NCBI GenBank assembly: GCA_022791835.1
Contig: JAAVZW010000050.1
Location: 1 to 46,599, forward strand
Direction: 5' to 3'
DNA length: 46,599 nucleotides
From: Clostridia bacterium
GTDB taxonomy: Bacteria; Bacillota; Clostridia; TANB77; CAG-508
Part shown: in pieces, positions 1 through 8,954 of the stretch
Position numbering within the stretch: position 1 is the first letter of the stretch
How the letters are laid out: every line of letters starts with the position of its first letter
Notes under the pieces: generated by a model
What the model saw: the letters and a program-made list of their open reading frames with translations, nothing else
What the model was told of the DNA's origin: nothing
Database searches by the model: none
Program-made: the position numbers and the translations under genes

Positions 1-158
1 GAGTGACAGCAAGGAGGCACTAAAAAATAAATATATTACCTCTTTACCTTCCCGCACCCAAACGCGTGCCTTACCCCTTATGGCAAGAAACAAAAATAGC
101 CAAAGTCAAAACCAAACAAACCCAAAACTATTCTTATTTCCTCCCATAAAAGTCAGTA

Positions 159-231
159 CCCCAAACGGAGTATTCGCTCAAAATAATAATACCCCATATG
201 GAGCATTTTGTCAACCCCATTTGGAGTATTT
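159..231 (+). promoter_or_regulatory. three direct repeats upstream of XRE gene, candidate operators
   Basis: Three copies of a 17-base motif, CCCCAAACGGAGTATTC (159-175), CCCCATATGGAGCATTT (192-208) and CCCCATTTGGAGTATTT (215-231), lie just before the XRE gene. The last copy abuts a TATAAT at 235-240, where a bound repressor would block RNA polymerase. XRE proteins often control their own promoters through repeated sites; that this one binds here is inferred. No good -35 box is visible at 17-base spacing. Confidence 0.5.
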
Positions 232-263
232 TTGTATAATTATCATATAAGGAGTATATTTTT

Positions 264-476
264 ATGAAAACTAGATTAAAAGAATTGCGAGAAGACCACG
301 ACTTAACACAAGAACAATGTGCAAAAATCGCTTATATTTCTAAAAATTCATATATCAGATACGAAAAAGGCGAAAGAGTTCCACCTTTGGATATTATTGT
401 TATGTACGCAAAATATTATAACACCTCTATTGACTACATTGCTTGCTTAACAGATACCAACCAAAATTTATTCTAG
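264..476 (+). CDS. small XRE-family DNA-binding regulator
   Basis: A 70-residue protein that is almost entirely one Cro/CI-type helix-turn-helix (about residues 4-62). The motifs LKELREDHDLTQEQCAKIA and SYIRYEKGERVPPLDIIVMYAKYYNTS fit the first helices, recognition helix and closing helices. It should bind DNA as a dimer. An AAGGAG ribosome binding site sits at 249-254. It stands alone after three direct repeats and is probably autoregulated. There is no CGG codon. The target genes are unknown. Confidence 0.85.
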   Translation: MKTRLKELREDHDLTQEQCAKIAYISKNSYIRYEKGERVPPLDIIVMYAKYYNTSIDYIACLTDTNQNLF

Positions 477-527
477 TCAAAACAGCTTCCACTTTTCACA
501 AAACTTACACTTAATCCTACCGATTTG

Positions 528-556
528 TTGATTTTTATGTTAATGTGTGGTATAAT
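528..556 (+). promoter_or_regulatory. sigma-A promoter of DUF1836 gene
   Basis: TTGATT (528-533), 17 bases, then TATAAT (551-556), followed by GGAGG at 566-570 and ATG at 579. This gives a very short leader. Confidence 0.7.
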
Positions 557-578
557 ATTGGTCTCGGAGGAAATTATC

Positions 579-1068
579 ATGACAAAATTGACCATTTCTA
601 ATTTTCATATTCCTAGATGGAATGAACTACCAAGCTTAGATTTATACTTAGACCAATTGGTTACTTTTATGGAAAAAAATTTGAAAGAATATATTCGGTA
701 ACAAAGAAGAAACTATTATTACCAAAACTATGATTAATAACTATGTTAAACAGGGACTTATCAAACCACCTAAGAAGAAAAAATATAGTAGGCTTCATAT
801 TGCTACTTTATTTGTTGTTTGCCTTTTAAAACAAATTTATAGTATTAGTGATATTAATGAACTTATGCTTCTTGCAGTTAAAACTGCTAAATTCAACAAG
901 GCTTATGACCAGTTTTGCGAGGCTATTGAGAAGGCTATTGCTTATACTTTTGATGGGGTGCCTTATTCTTTTGGTGAGGATGAGAGTTTTGAGTATGCTC
1001 TACTTAAGAGAGTTGCACAGTCTTTTGCTAGTAAGCTTTATGTGGAGAAGACGTTTTTGCATAAGTAA
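579..1068 (+). CDS. DUF1836 regulator, one C-GGT frameshift
   Basis: Starts at ATG 579 behind GGAGG. The zero frame reads 39 codons to EYI, then CGG-TAA, an immediate stop. Skipping the C at 696 gives GGT and continues G-NKEETIITKTMINNYVKQG to the stop at 1068, 162 residues in all. The joined product matches the DUF1836 family: an N-terminal 'PRWNELPSLDLYLDQ' segment and a MerR-like helix-turn-helix with TMINNYVKQGLIKPPKKKKYSR. Each half alone is incomplete, and the conserved linker lies exactly across the join. It has its own promoter and a terminator. Family membership is seen in the sequence; a DNA-binding role is known only by analogy. The shift is inferred from the restored protein. Confidence 0.85.
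696..699 (+). other. C-GGT shift site in DUF1836 gene
   Basis: P-site codon ATT; zero-frame codon CGG followed directly by stop TAA; +1 frame resumes with GGT (Gly40). Confidence 0.85.
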
Positions 1069-1096
1069 AATCGAGGTTATTGAGTTATAGCATGCA

Positions 1097-1133
1097 AAAG
1101 CAGTAGGCATTTTTATATGCTTACTGCTTTTTT
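1097..1133 (+). terminator. hairpin terminator after DUF1836 gene
   Basis: The arms AAGCAGTAGGCAT and ATGCTTACTGCTT form a stem with one bulge, followed by a T run. It lies between the convergent DUF1836 and UPF0182 genes and may serve both. Confidence 0.7.
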
Positions 1134-1169
1134 GTGTTCCTTTGGAGAGCAGGAGCACATTCTGCTCCT

Positions 1170-3938
1170 CTACAATGTATTGTTTGTATATAATGTTGTG
1201 TTTGTTGTTTGGTTGTTTTTGTCTTCTTCTTTTTTTGTTTCTTCTAGTTGTTTTATTAGCTTTTGCAATGTTTCTATGTCTCTTCCTATTTGTTCCCAAT
1301 TGTTTGAATCGTTTGATTCTGTTAAGTTATTGTTTGCTCTTATTATTTGTTCTAGTAATCCTTCTATTGTGCTATTGTCTTCTACTCTTACACTTACACT
1401 TCCTGTTGGGGATAATAGGTTTTGGATTGCTTTTATTAGGTTATCTCCTATTGCTATTTTGTTTCCTGATGCTACTACTACTTTTTTTAGTACTGGTACA
1501 CTGTTTGTTTCGTTTAGCGAAGTTTGATAAATTGGGACTACGTATAGTAGTGTATTTTCAATTGGTACTATTATCATTTCTTTTGTTATTTTTGTTCCTG
1601 TTACATTTAAGCTAGAAATTTCTTTTGAAATTGTTTCATCTTGTTCTATTAAGCTATCTAGTTGCATTGGTCCTATTACAGTGCTATCTCCTGTGAATTT
1701 ATATAGTGATAGTTTGTTTTTGCCTTCTTCTACTGTCCCTACCAAATATGCATTTAGACTCTCTCTACCTAATTGGTTATATGCTATTACCAATCCTATT
1801 TCTCCATTTTCATTTGCTTCTGTTTTCACTCTCGTATAGTATGGTTTCATCTTTTTTGCAGCTGTTCTTGTGATTAGGTTTGAGTATGATGCTATCTCCC
1901 ATACATCATTTGCTCTATATAAAACATCTGCCGATACATCATGGTATATGTTTAACATTTCTGATTGTATTTCATATAGGAATTCTGAATATGTAAATTG
2001 TTTAGATATTCCTTCTGGTATTTGGCTTGCTTCTTTGAATAGGTTTTTGTACATTTTGTTGTATACCATTGCTATCGGATCTGTTTTATCTGTTATATAG
2101 AATTTTGTGTCTCCATCAAAAGCATTTATTACTACTTTTACTGAGTTTCTGATATAGTTTAGTTCTTTAGTTTCTCTTCCATATTCTATTTTCGTTTTTT
2201 GTGAATATGGATATTCGTTTGATACTGTATATGCATCTAATACCCAGTATAAATTACCATCATCTGATATTATTAAGTATGGATTTTCATCATACATTAG
2301 ATATGGTAAGATTTTTTTTGCTCTTTTTATTATGTTTCTATTTAGCATTATTTGGTCTTGACTATTTGCAAGTAATATACTTAATTTGCCTTCTCTTAGT
2401 GCTACACATAGTCTGTCTAGTGTTCCTAAATTAATTCCGCCTTCTCCATTATATGTATACTTTGCACTGCCTGTTGCCCCTTTTGGGTAATCGAATTCTA
2501 TTTTTTCATTTCCTACTGTTATTGGTCCTCTGTTTTCTACTCCATAGTATATTCTTGGTTCTTTTACATTTTGATTTTCTAGGTCTCTTGATATGTATTT
2601 TACATTTCCTGTTTCGTCTGTTTCTGTTGCGGAAATAATTGCTACTCCGTATCCATGTGTGTATTCTTCTGTTATATGATTTCCATCTAATTCTCTTGCT
2701 GATATATAAGTTAGATTATCTTCGTAAATTGAGCTTTTTGTTTTGTTGTAGGTGTAATAACCTGTACTGGTTTGTGTTTGTAATAGGTTGTTCTTTGCAA
2801 CTTCTTCTGTTATTACTGGTATATTTGTAATTACTGATTTATTTTTATCCGCTTCTTCTTCTGTTATTGTACCTGTACTGATTATATCTTTTTCTTCTAT
2901 TTTTATATCATACGCTATTTTTGTAAAATCTATATTTGCTCCTATGTAGTCTTTTTGTTTTTCTAGCTCACTTCCTTTTACAAATATCAAATTATATCCT
3001 ACCATTACAATGAATAATCCTACTAAGTATATTGGGACTATTGATAGTGATTTTATTACTTTTTTTGTGTTGTTCTTTTTGAATGCTCTTATTGCTATAT
3101 ATACAGCTAATATCATTATTACTGCAAATATTCTATATCCCCATAGTTTGATACTGTCTGTTGCTCCTGCTCCTATTAGTGTTGTGTCTATTCTTTCTTT
3201 TAATGTTAGGAAACCGTTTATTACCATATTTTGCATATTAAATATTACTATTCCTGCCATAAAAATTACAATTAACATTGCATTACATAGTAATTGTTTT
3301 ATGAATGTATTCTTTCTAAGTGTTTGACCATCTATTCCGTCAAAGTATTTATTAAATACTATTATGTAATATGCTACTGTGTAAATTGTTAGAATTATTA
3401 GTAAAGTCATTCCATAATATAGAAGCTGTCCTATAAGTGGTGCTTGGAACATGTAAAATCCGACGTCCATGCCAAATGTTGGATCGTCCATACCAAATTG
3501 AGCACAGTTTGTAAATAGTATTACTTTCTGTAAAAACATGCTTGATACTATAATACTTGTTATTAGTGCAAAAGCTAAGGCTAATGATTTATTAGGTAGC
3601 TTTGGCATTTCTTTTTTTTCTTGGTCAAAAAATTGTTTTAATCCTTTTTTGATTAGATTGTTTGTTATATATACCATTAAAAATACTATTACAAAGTTTA
3701 CTATTGCTATGTTTTGTTTGTATTTTTGGTTTTGTATGAAAGTTTCTAGGTATTCTTCCCCTATTTCTAATGTTTCTAAGTAGTCTGCTCTATATACTAT
3801 TAGCGAGCCTATTATGTATATTGCTAAGATTATTAGTACAAAGATTGTTCTCCTTTTCATTTTTTTAGGTTCTTTTTTGTTACTTTCTGTTTTTATTGTT
3901 TGGTTTTTTGTTTCTTGGTTCTGTAGTTCTTCTGACAA
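1170..3938 (-). CDS. UPF0182 family large membrane protein
   Basis: A 922-residue protein matching the UPF0182 family (PF03699) in length and layout. A charged N-terminal tail of about 27 residues comes first, then seven hydrophobic segments in roughly residues 30-330, then a large extracytoplasmic domain containing GYGVAIISATE, PRIYYGVENRG and DRLCVALREGK. A low-complexity Glu/Lys/Asn/Thr tail ends at TAG. The biochemical function of the family is not known. It starts 27 bases after ftsY ends on the same strand, so they are probably co-transcribed. About seven CGG trinucleotides occur in the gene, none in frame, and the frame is intact. Confidence 0.88.
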   Translation of the reverse strand: MSEELQNQETKNQTIKTESNKKEPKKMKRRTIFVLIILAIYIIGSLIVYRADYLETLEIGEEYLETFIQNQKYKQNIAIVNFVIVFLMVYITNNLIKKGLKQFFDQEKKEMPKLPNKSLALAFALITSIIVSSMFLQKVILFTNCAQFGMDDPTFGMDVGFYMFQAPLIGQLLYYGMTLLIILTIYTVAYYIIVFNKYFDGIDGQTLRKNTFIKQLLCNAMLIVIFMAGIVIFNMQNMVINGFLTLKERIDTTLIGAGATDSIKLWGYRIFAVIMILAVYIAIRAFKKNNTKKVIKSLSIVPIYLVGLFIVMVGYNLIFVKGSELEKQKDYIGANIDFTKIAYDIKIEEKDIISTGTITEEEADKNKSVITNIPVITEEVAKNNLLQTQTSTGYYTYNKTKSSIYEDNLTYISARELDGNHITEEYTHGYGVAIISATETDETGNVKYISRDLENQNVKEPRIYYGVENRGPITVGNEKIEFDYPKGATGSAKYTYNGEGGINLGTLDRLCVALREGKLSILLANSQDQIMLNRNIIKRAKKILPYLMYDENPYLIISDDGNLYWVLDAYTVSNEYPYSQKTKIEYGRETKELNYIRNSVKVVINAFDGDTKFYITDKTDPIAMVYNKMYKNLFKEASQIPEGISKQFTYSEFLYEIQSEMLNIYHDVSADVLYRANDVWEIASYSNLITRTAAKKMKPYYTRVKTEANENGEIGLVIAYNQLGRESLNAYLVGTVEEGKNKLSLYKFTGDSTVIGPMQLDSLIEQDETISKEISSLNVTGTKITKEMIIVPIENTLLYVVPIYQTSLNETNSVPVLKKVVVASGNKIAIGDNLIKAIQNLLSPTGSVSVRVEDNSTIEGLLEQIIRANNNLTESNDSNNWEQIGRDIETLQKLIKQLEETKKEEDKNNQTTNTTLYTNNTL

Positions 3939-3965
3939 TATGCTTCTCTCCTTTCTTGCTTTTCT

Positions 3966-4872
3966 CTATATTATTGCTTTTGCAAAGTCTTCTGAATTGA
4001 AAATTTCCATGTCATCTATTTTTTCTCCAACGCCTATGAATTTTACTGGTATTTTATTTTCGTGTACTATGCCTATTACTACTCCGCCTTTGGCTGTACC
4101 ATCTAGCTTTGTTAAGATTAATCCTGTTATTTTACTTACTTCTTTGAATGCCTTTACTTGCTCTATTGCATTTTGTCCTGTGCTTGCATCTATTACTAGC
4201 AGTGTTTCTTTGTCTGATTCTGGTAGTTCTTTTTCTATTACTCTTTGTATTTTTTCTAGCTCGTCCATTAGGTATTTTTTGTTGTGCAATCTTCCCGCTG
4301 TATCACAAATTACCACGTCTATTCCCTTTTCTTTAGCAATTTTTACTCCTTCGAATACTACTGATGCTGGATCTGAGTTTTCTTCTGCTTTTATTATATC
4401 GCAATTTGCTCTTTTTGCCCATATTTCTAATTGTTCTACTGCTGCTGCTCTGAAGGTATCTGCTGCAACTACCATTACTGTTTTTCCTTCTTGCTGTAAT
4501 CTATTTGCTATTTTCCCTATTGATGTGGTTTTTCCGTACTCCATTTACTCCTACAACTAGTATTACCGATGGTGTTGTATTTAGGGTTAGTGTTCTGTCG
4601 CATACTTCTAATATATTTTTTATTTCTTCTCTTAATACTTGTTTTACTTCTTCTGCTTCTTTTATATTTTGTTTTTTTATTTTTTCTCTAAGTCTTGATA
4701 TTATTTCTACTGATGTATTCATTCCTATGTCTGACATGATTAGTGCTTCTTCTAATTCTTCTAATAACTCTTCATCTACTTTTCTAAATGTGCTGAATAC
4801 TCCATTTATTTTGTCATCTATTGAGGTTTTTGTCTTGTTTAAACCTGTTTTTAGTTTTTCAAAAAATCCCAT
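3966..4872 (-). CDS. ftsY: FtsY, signal recognition particle receptor; one C-GGA frameshift
   Basis: The receptor GTPase that docks SRP-ribosome complexes at the membrane. The joined product has 301 residues: a short N domain (about 1-95, lacking the acidic A domain, as in many Firmicutes) and the G domain. The DTFRAAAVEQL, DTAGRLHNK and TKLDGTAKGG motifs are clear. The start is ATG 4872, preceded by GGAGGT, rather than the ATG four codons upstream. The frame breaks inside the P-loop: GVNGV, then CGG in zero frame. Skipping the C at 4536 gives GKTTSIGKIA, the canonical GxxGxGKTT. The zero frame soon runs into stops. FtsY is essential in most bacteria, so a true null is unlikely. Confidence 0.92.
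4533..4536 (-). other. C-GGA shift site in ftsY P-loop
   Basis: P-site codon GTA; zero-frame CGG; +1 frame GGA supplies Gly113 of GVNGVGKTT. Confidence 0.9.
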
Positions 4873-4949
4873 TTTTACCTCCATTTTGTTTTAATGTTTC
4901 TATTTTATCATATTTTATAGAAAAATCAAATAGTTTGATGCAAATTTGT

Positions 4950-5010
4950 TTGCATTTTACATAAAATCATGGTATAATTGTTACTGTATGGGATTGAAAT
5001 CCCCTGCAGT
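4950..5010 (+). promoter_or_regulatory. promoter and hairpin leader of foreign-looking cassette A
   Basis: TTGCAT (4950-4955), 17 bases, TATAAT (4973-4978). The transcript would begin with a hairpin whose inner stem is GGGAT/ATCCC and outer stem is ACTG/CAGT (about 4983-5010). AGGAG and ATG 5048 follow. Confidence 0.6.
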
Positions 5011-5047
5011 ACCTTTCACAAATACTTATAGGAGTGAAAAAGAAAAC

Positions 5048-5761
5048 ATGAAAAACAATCAAAAGAATCAGCAGACCCATCAGGACAAACCCCAAGAAAA
5101 AACCAAGAAGAATTTCTCGGTGCGTATTCCTTCGATTACGCCCAAGAGCATTCTGAACTGGAGCAAGGGACGTGCATTTCGGATTATCACCGCTGTCATT
5201 GCAGTACTTGTGTTTGCTGGATGCATCAATGAGGCATTCGATTACACTGAGGCTACCATGAGCAACGAAGCCTACAAGTATTCTGAAGAAACCTATGAGA
5301 ATATCGAATTGGCAGTTCAGAATTACTTAGGCGATGATGGTCCTGATATTGTCGCTTTGCAGGAAAACGTTCCAGAGTTTATCACTCGATTTGAGATTAG
5401 CTATGATGAAAATGAAGAGTATACGATGGTTTGCACAAAAGAGAATGGGCTTTTTACCGCCGTAAGCACTTCCATAATCACAAAAGAATTTGCACTTAAG
5501 GGTTCCCACATTAGGAACTTTAACTCTTTCGAAGAGTATAAGGATTTCTTTTGGAACACCTTTAAAGTTGCAGTCGCTAAGCGAGCTCTTGGCACATTCC
5601 TTATGATTTTGCTTATTTGGCTGGTCTCTACTTCTATTATCCTCGGTATCCTTAAAAAGGTTGTGAAGATTCAAGAAGAAAAGTCCAAGAATAAGGCAAA
5701 GCCAATTGAAGATGGAATAGCAATGGCAGAAAACTCTCCTTCAGGGGTTCCTGCTTCCTGA
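5048..5761 (+). CDS. two-pass membrane protein, unknown function (cassette A)
   Basis: I do not recognise a family. The 237-residue product has a Lys/Gln/Asn-rich cytoplasmic tail (1-40), a membrane segment around 46-62 (IITAVIAVLVFAGC), an acidic extracytoplasmic domain of about 115 residues, a second membrane segment near 180-202, and a Lys-rich then Pro/Ser tail. Codons are clearly richer in G and C than in the neighbours. One in-frame CGG at 5180-5182 reads as Arg45 just before the first membrane segment; shifting there would destroy the protein. The gene has its own promoter, leader hairpin and perfect terminator, so it is a self-contained unit. Horizontal acquisition is inferred from composition and codon use. 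Confidence 0.75.
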   Translation: MKNNQKNQQTHQDKPQEKTKKNFSVRIPSITPKSILNWSKGRAFRIITAVIAVLVFAGCINEAFDYTEATMSNEAYKYSEETYENIELAVQNYLGDDGPDIVALQENVPEFITRFEISYDENEEYTMVCTKENGLFTAVSTSIITKEFALKGSHIRNFNSFEEYKDFFWNTFKVAVAKRALGTFLMILLIWLVSTSIILGILKKVVKIQEEKSKNKAKPIEDGIAMAENSPSGVPAS

Positions 5762-5783
5762 TTATACTTTTTGTTTTTCAGGC

Positions 5784-5818
5784 AAAATCCCCCAGTAGCA
5801 TAGCTACTGGGGGATTTT
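5784..5818. terminator. bidirectional terminator with perfect 16-bp stem
   Basis: AAAATCCCCCAGTAGC, loop ATA, and its exact complement ending GGATTTT. It sits between convergent cassette A and the SleB-like gene and can work for both, with T runs on each strand. Confidence 0.9.
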
Positions 5819-5844
5819 GTGGTCTTATGAGATTTCAATTATGA

Positions 5845-6804
5845 TTAATAGTAACAGAAGTAATGTCCGTTCTCTTCGTTGTAGAACCACGGATCATCTT
5901 TTCTACTTCCTTGTGGGAATTTTGCTTGCCAAACTACATCGTCTGGCATTCCTGTTTCTACTTCTCCTCGGAGATATGCTCTCACATTCTCTCTTAACTG
6001 TTCTGATTGTGTTTTATATATACCACCATTCCATGTACATTCATATTGTCCTGGTGCAAACATTACATCTTTAATTGTGTAATATTTGAAAGCTGGATGT
6101 TCCACTCTGTTTTCGGCAACATTGATAATTCTGGATTGTTCCTGCAAATCTCCATTTCCTGCTTCTCCTACGACCAATTGACACATAAGTTCATAATATT
6201 CTTCGAAAAAGTCATCTGCTATTTTTTTTGCTTCTAGATACATATTGGTTATTAATTCTTCGTCATCATCATATTTCTGACTTTCGTTTAAGATAGGTTC
6301 ACATTTACTTTTTAATTCTCTCTCGAATTCTGCATATTTCTCTTCTTTTAAAGTTTTTGCATAGCTTGGTATTGATTCTAACATCTCCATATATGTATTG
6401 TATTCTTCTACAAATTTGGAAATATGCTCTTGAATTTCATCTAGTTGTGTTTTGTATCCGTTATATTTTGCTGATAATTCATTGAATCTTTTATTTGCCT
6501 TGCTACATACTTTTGCTTCTTGTACCTGATTATAAAGCTCTGTGATGTCATCTAATACAACTTCTTGTCCTTGCAAGTATTCGATAACTTCGTTGCATGT
6601 TTGCCTTAAACTTTCTATGTCTTCTTTGTCTGGAATTCTTACCTCCTTTTTAACAGTAGGTTCTCCTCCCTTCGAAATCCGACTGCTACCTTCTCCTTCT
6701 TCTATTGGAGATTGGTTTAAAAGCTCTAATGCAAATGTGAATATCAATATACTTGCTATTATTTTGAGTGATAATCTTATTATCTTCCGTAATATATCTC
6801 TCAT
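5845..6804 (-). CDS. SleB-like cell-wall hydrolase with coiled-coil stalk
   Basis: A 319-residue protein with an N-terminal membrane anchor (about 12-28), a long charged coiled-coil region (about 55-200) and a C-terminal Hydrolase_2 / SleB-type domain. The motif LVVGEAGNGDLQEQSRIINV resembles the family core, with a catalytic Glu expected in GEAG, followed by ENRV and YECTWNGG. The family includes peptidoglycan lytic enzymes acting in sporulation or wall remodelling; the exact role here is unknown. One in-frame CGG (6679-6681) would be Arg42; a +1 shift there would end the protein 14 codons later. This gene is therefore an exception to the native CGG rule. Its composition is intermediate and it adjoins cassette A, so it may belong to the same island. 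Confidence 0.75.
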   Translation of the reverse strand: MRDILRKIIRLSLKIIASILIFTFALELLNQSPIEEGEGSSRISKGGEPTVKKEVRIPDKEDIESLRQTCNEVIEYLQGQEVVLDDITELYNQVQEAKVCSKANKRFNELSAKYNGYKTQLDEIQEHISKFVEEYNTYMEMLESIPSYAKTLKEEKYAEFERELKSKCEPILNESQKYDDDEELITNMYLEAKKIADDFFEEYYELMCQLVVGEAGNGDLQEQSRIINVAENRVEHPAFKYYTIKDVMFAPGQYECTWNGGIYKTQSEQLRENVRAYLRGEVETGMPDDVVWQAKFPQGSRKDDPWFYNEENGHYFCYY

Positions 6805-6877
6805 TTATAGCTCCTTTTCGTTTTTTTGTATTTTTACTTATGCTTCTTCTACTATTGCCATATGACAATTGGTTTTC

Positions 6878-6906
6878 ATTATACACCGTTTTTAAATTTA
6901 TGTCAA
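6878..6906 (-). promoter_or_regulatory. consensus sigma-A promoter of SleB-like gene
   Basis: On the minus strand, TTGACA (6906-6901), 17 bases, TATAAT (6883-6878). The leader is about 70 bases to ATG 6804, which is preceded by AAGGAG. Confidence 0.8.
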
Positions 6907-6992
6907 GCTTTAGATGTTTTTTATTCTAGGATAATATTCATGTAATGTATGATTGGCATATTGCTTAATATCTGTTTTTTTCGTATATTATT

Positions 6993-8954
6993 TTAAATTA
7001 ACTTTTCTAAGTCCTTTATTTTATCTCTTAGGTCTGCTGCTTTTTCGAATTCTAAATTTTGGGCATGTGTTAACATTTCGCTAGTTAATTTTTCTATTAC
7101 GACTTTTATGTCTTCTTCTTCTTTTATTCTGTATTCGTTTTGTATATCTTCAACTATTGTTGCTTTTATTGTGTCTCTAACGCTTTTTTTGATTGTTTGT
7201 GGAGTTATTCTGTTTTTTTCGTTATATTCTTGTTGGATTTTTCTTCTTCTATTTGTTTCTGTAATTGCTTTTTCCATGCTTCCTGTTAGTTCATCTGCGT
7301 ACATTATTACTTCGCCTTCTGTGTTTCTTGCTGCTCTTCCTATAGTTTGGATTAGCGACCTTTCCGAACGTAAAAATCCTTCCTTGTCTGCATCTAGTAT
7401 TGCCACTAGTGATACTTCTGGTATGTCTAAACCTTCTCTTAGTAAGTTTATTCCAACTAAAACGTCAAATTTTCCGTATTCTTAGGTCTCTTATTATTTC
7501 CATTCTTTCTAGTGCTTTTATGTCAGAGTGCATGTATTTTACTCTTATATCTAAGCTTCCTAGATATGCTGTTAGGTCTTCTGCCATTTTTTTGGTTAAT
7601 GTTGTTACTAATATTCTTTCTTCTTTTTCTGCTCTTTTTCTGATTTCTCCTATTAGGTCATCTACTTGGTTTGTTACTGGTTTTACTGTGATTTTTGGGT
7701 CTAGTAATCCTGTTGGTCTTATGATTTGTTCTACTACGTTTTCTTTTGATTTTTCTACTTCATAATCTGCTGGAGTTGCACTTACGAATATACATTGGTT
7801 TAACTTTTTTTCAAATTCTTCGAATTTTAATGGTCTATTGTCTAAGGCTGATGGTAGTCTGAAGCCGTAATTTATTAGACTCTCTTTTCTAGCTCTATCT
7901 CCATTATACATCGCTCTTACTTGTGGAATTGTTGCATGTGATTCGTCTATGAATAGTAAGAAATCTTTTGGAATATAGTCTAGCAGAGTATATGGAGAGC
8001 TTCCGTGGTTTTCTTCCGCTTATGTGTCTTGAGTAGTTTTCTATACCTTGGCAGAACCCTGTTTCTTTTAACATTTCCATATCGAAGTTTGTTCTTTCTT
8101 CTATTCTTTGTGCTTCTATTAATTTGTTATTTTCTTTGAAATATTTTATTCTTTCTTGTAATTCTTCTTCTATTGTGCCTAATGCTCTTTCCATTTTTTC
8201 TCTTTCTGTTACATAGTGTGAGTTTGGAAATATCATTACATGTTGCCTTAATGCTATTGTTTTCCCTGTTAATGGGTTTATTTCTGCTACTTTTTCTATT
8301 TCGTCTCCCCAAAATTCTACTCTTATTGCTTTTTCGTTTTGGTCTGATGGGTATATTTCTAATGTGTCTCCTTTTGCTCTGAATGTGCCTCTTTTGAAAT
8401 CTATTTCATTCCTTGTGTATTGCATGTTTATTAGTTTTTTTAAGATTTCTTCTCTTGATTTTGTAGTTCCGTGGTCTTAGCGATACTATCATGTTTTCGT
8501 AGTCTATTGGGTCTCCGCAAACCATATATACATGAGACTGAGGCTATTATAATTACGTCTTTTCTCTCAAATAAAGCTGCTGTAGCTGAGTGCCTTAGTT
8601 TGTCTATTTCATCATTTATTGATGCATCTTTTTCTATGTATGTGTCTGTTGAGGCTACATAGCTTTCTGGTTGATAGTAGTCGTAATATGAAACAAAGTA
8701 TTCAACACTGTTTTCTGGGAAAAACTCTTTGAATTCACTATATAGTTGTCCGAGCTAGTGTCTTGTTATGGGCTAAAACTAGAGTTGGTTTTTGGACTTT
8801 TTCTATTATGTTTGCCATTGTGAAAGTTTTTCCGTGAGCCTGTAACTCCTAGAAGTGTTTGGAATTTCTTACCTTCTTCTATTCCTTTGCTAAGGTATTC
8901 TATTGCTTTTGGTTGGTCGCCTGTTGGCTTATAATCTGATATTAATTTAAACAT
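6993..8954 (-). CDS. uvrB: UvrB excision nuclease subunit, six C-GGA frameshifts
   Basis: UvrB verifies DNA damage and loads UvrC in nucleotide excision repair. Joining the frames at six CGG sites gives 651 residues, the normal UvrB length, with family motifs throughout: [13 protein letters not shown] (Walker A), [26 protein letters not shown] (beta-hairpin), [33 protein letters not shown] (DExx box), [22 protein letters not shown], and a C-terminal UVR domain. The shifts supply Gly41, 68, 146, 161, 316 and 492, all at family glycines; the segments between are 27, 78, 15, 155 and 176 codons. Without shifting, translation ends about 22 codons after the first site. ATG 8954 has a GGAGG site and overlaps the end of the nuclease gene by 13 bases. 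No other defects are seen. Confidence 0.93.
7473..7476 (-). other. C-GGA shift site 6 in uvrB
   Basis: P-site codon ATA; +1 GGA gives Gly492 in [12 protein letters not shown]. The zero frame hits TGA two codons after CGG. Confidence 0.9.
8002..8005 (-). other. C-GGA shift site 5 in uvrB
   Basis: P-site codon CCA; +1 GGA gives Gly316 in [15 protein letters not shown]. Confidence 0.9.
8468..8471 (-). other. C-GGA shift site 4 in uvrB
   Basis: P-site codon CCA; +1 GGA gives Gly161 in [13 protein letters not shown]. Confidence 0.9.
8514..8517 (-). other. C-GGA shift site 3 in uvrB
   Basis: P-site codon TTG; +1 GGA gives Gly146 in CMYGLGDPIDY. Only 15 codons before site 4. Confidence 0.9.
8749..8752 (-). 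other. C-GGA shift site 2 in uvrB
   Basis: P-site codon GCT; +1 GGA gives Gly68 in NKTLAGQLYSEF. Confidence 0.9.
8831..8834 (-). other. C-GGA shift site 1 in uvrB P-loop
   Basis: P-site codon TCA; +1 GGA gives Gly41 of the Walker A motif GVTGSGKT. Confidence 0.92.

Noticed and set aside
1117-1615. Long plus-strand frames opposite the UPF0182 and other minus-strand genes
   Set aside because: They are Leu/Phe/Ser-rich shadows of AT-rich genes on the other strand, without ribosome binding sites or family motifs.
6993-8954. uvrB as a pseudogene
   Set aside because: All motifs are intact and all six lesions are identical in type and direction. Decay would give mixed insertions, deletions and stops.
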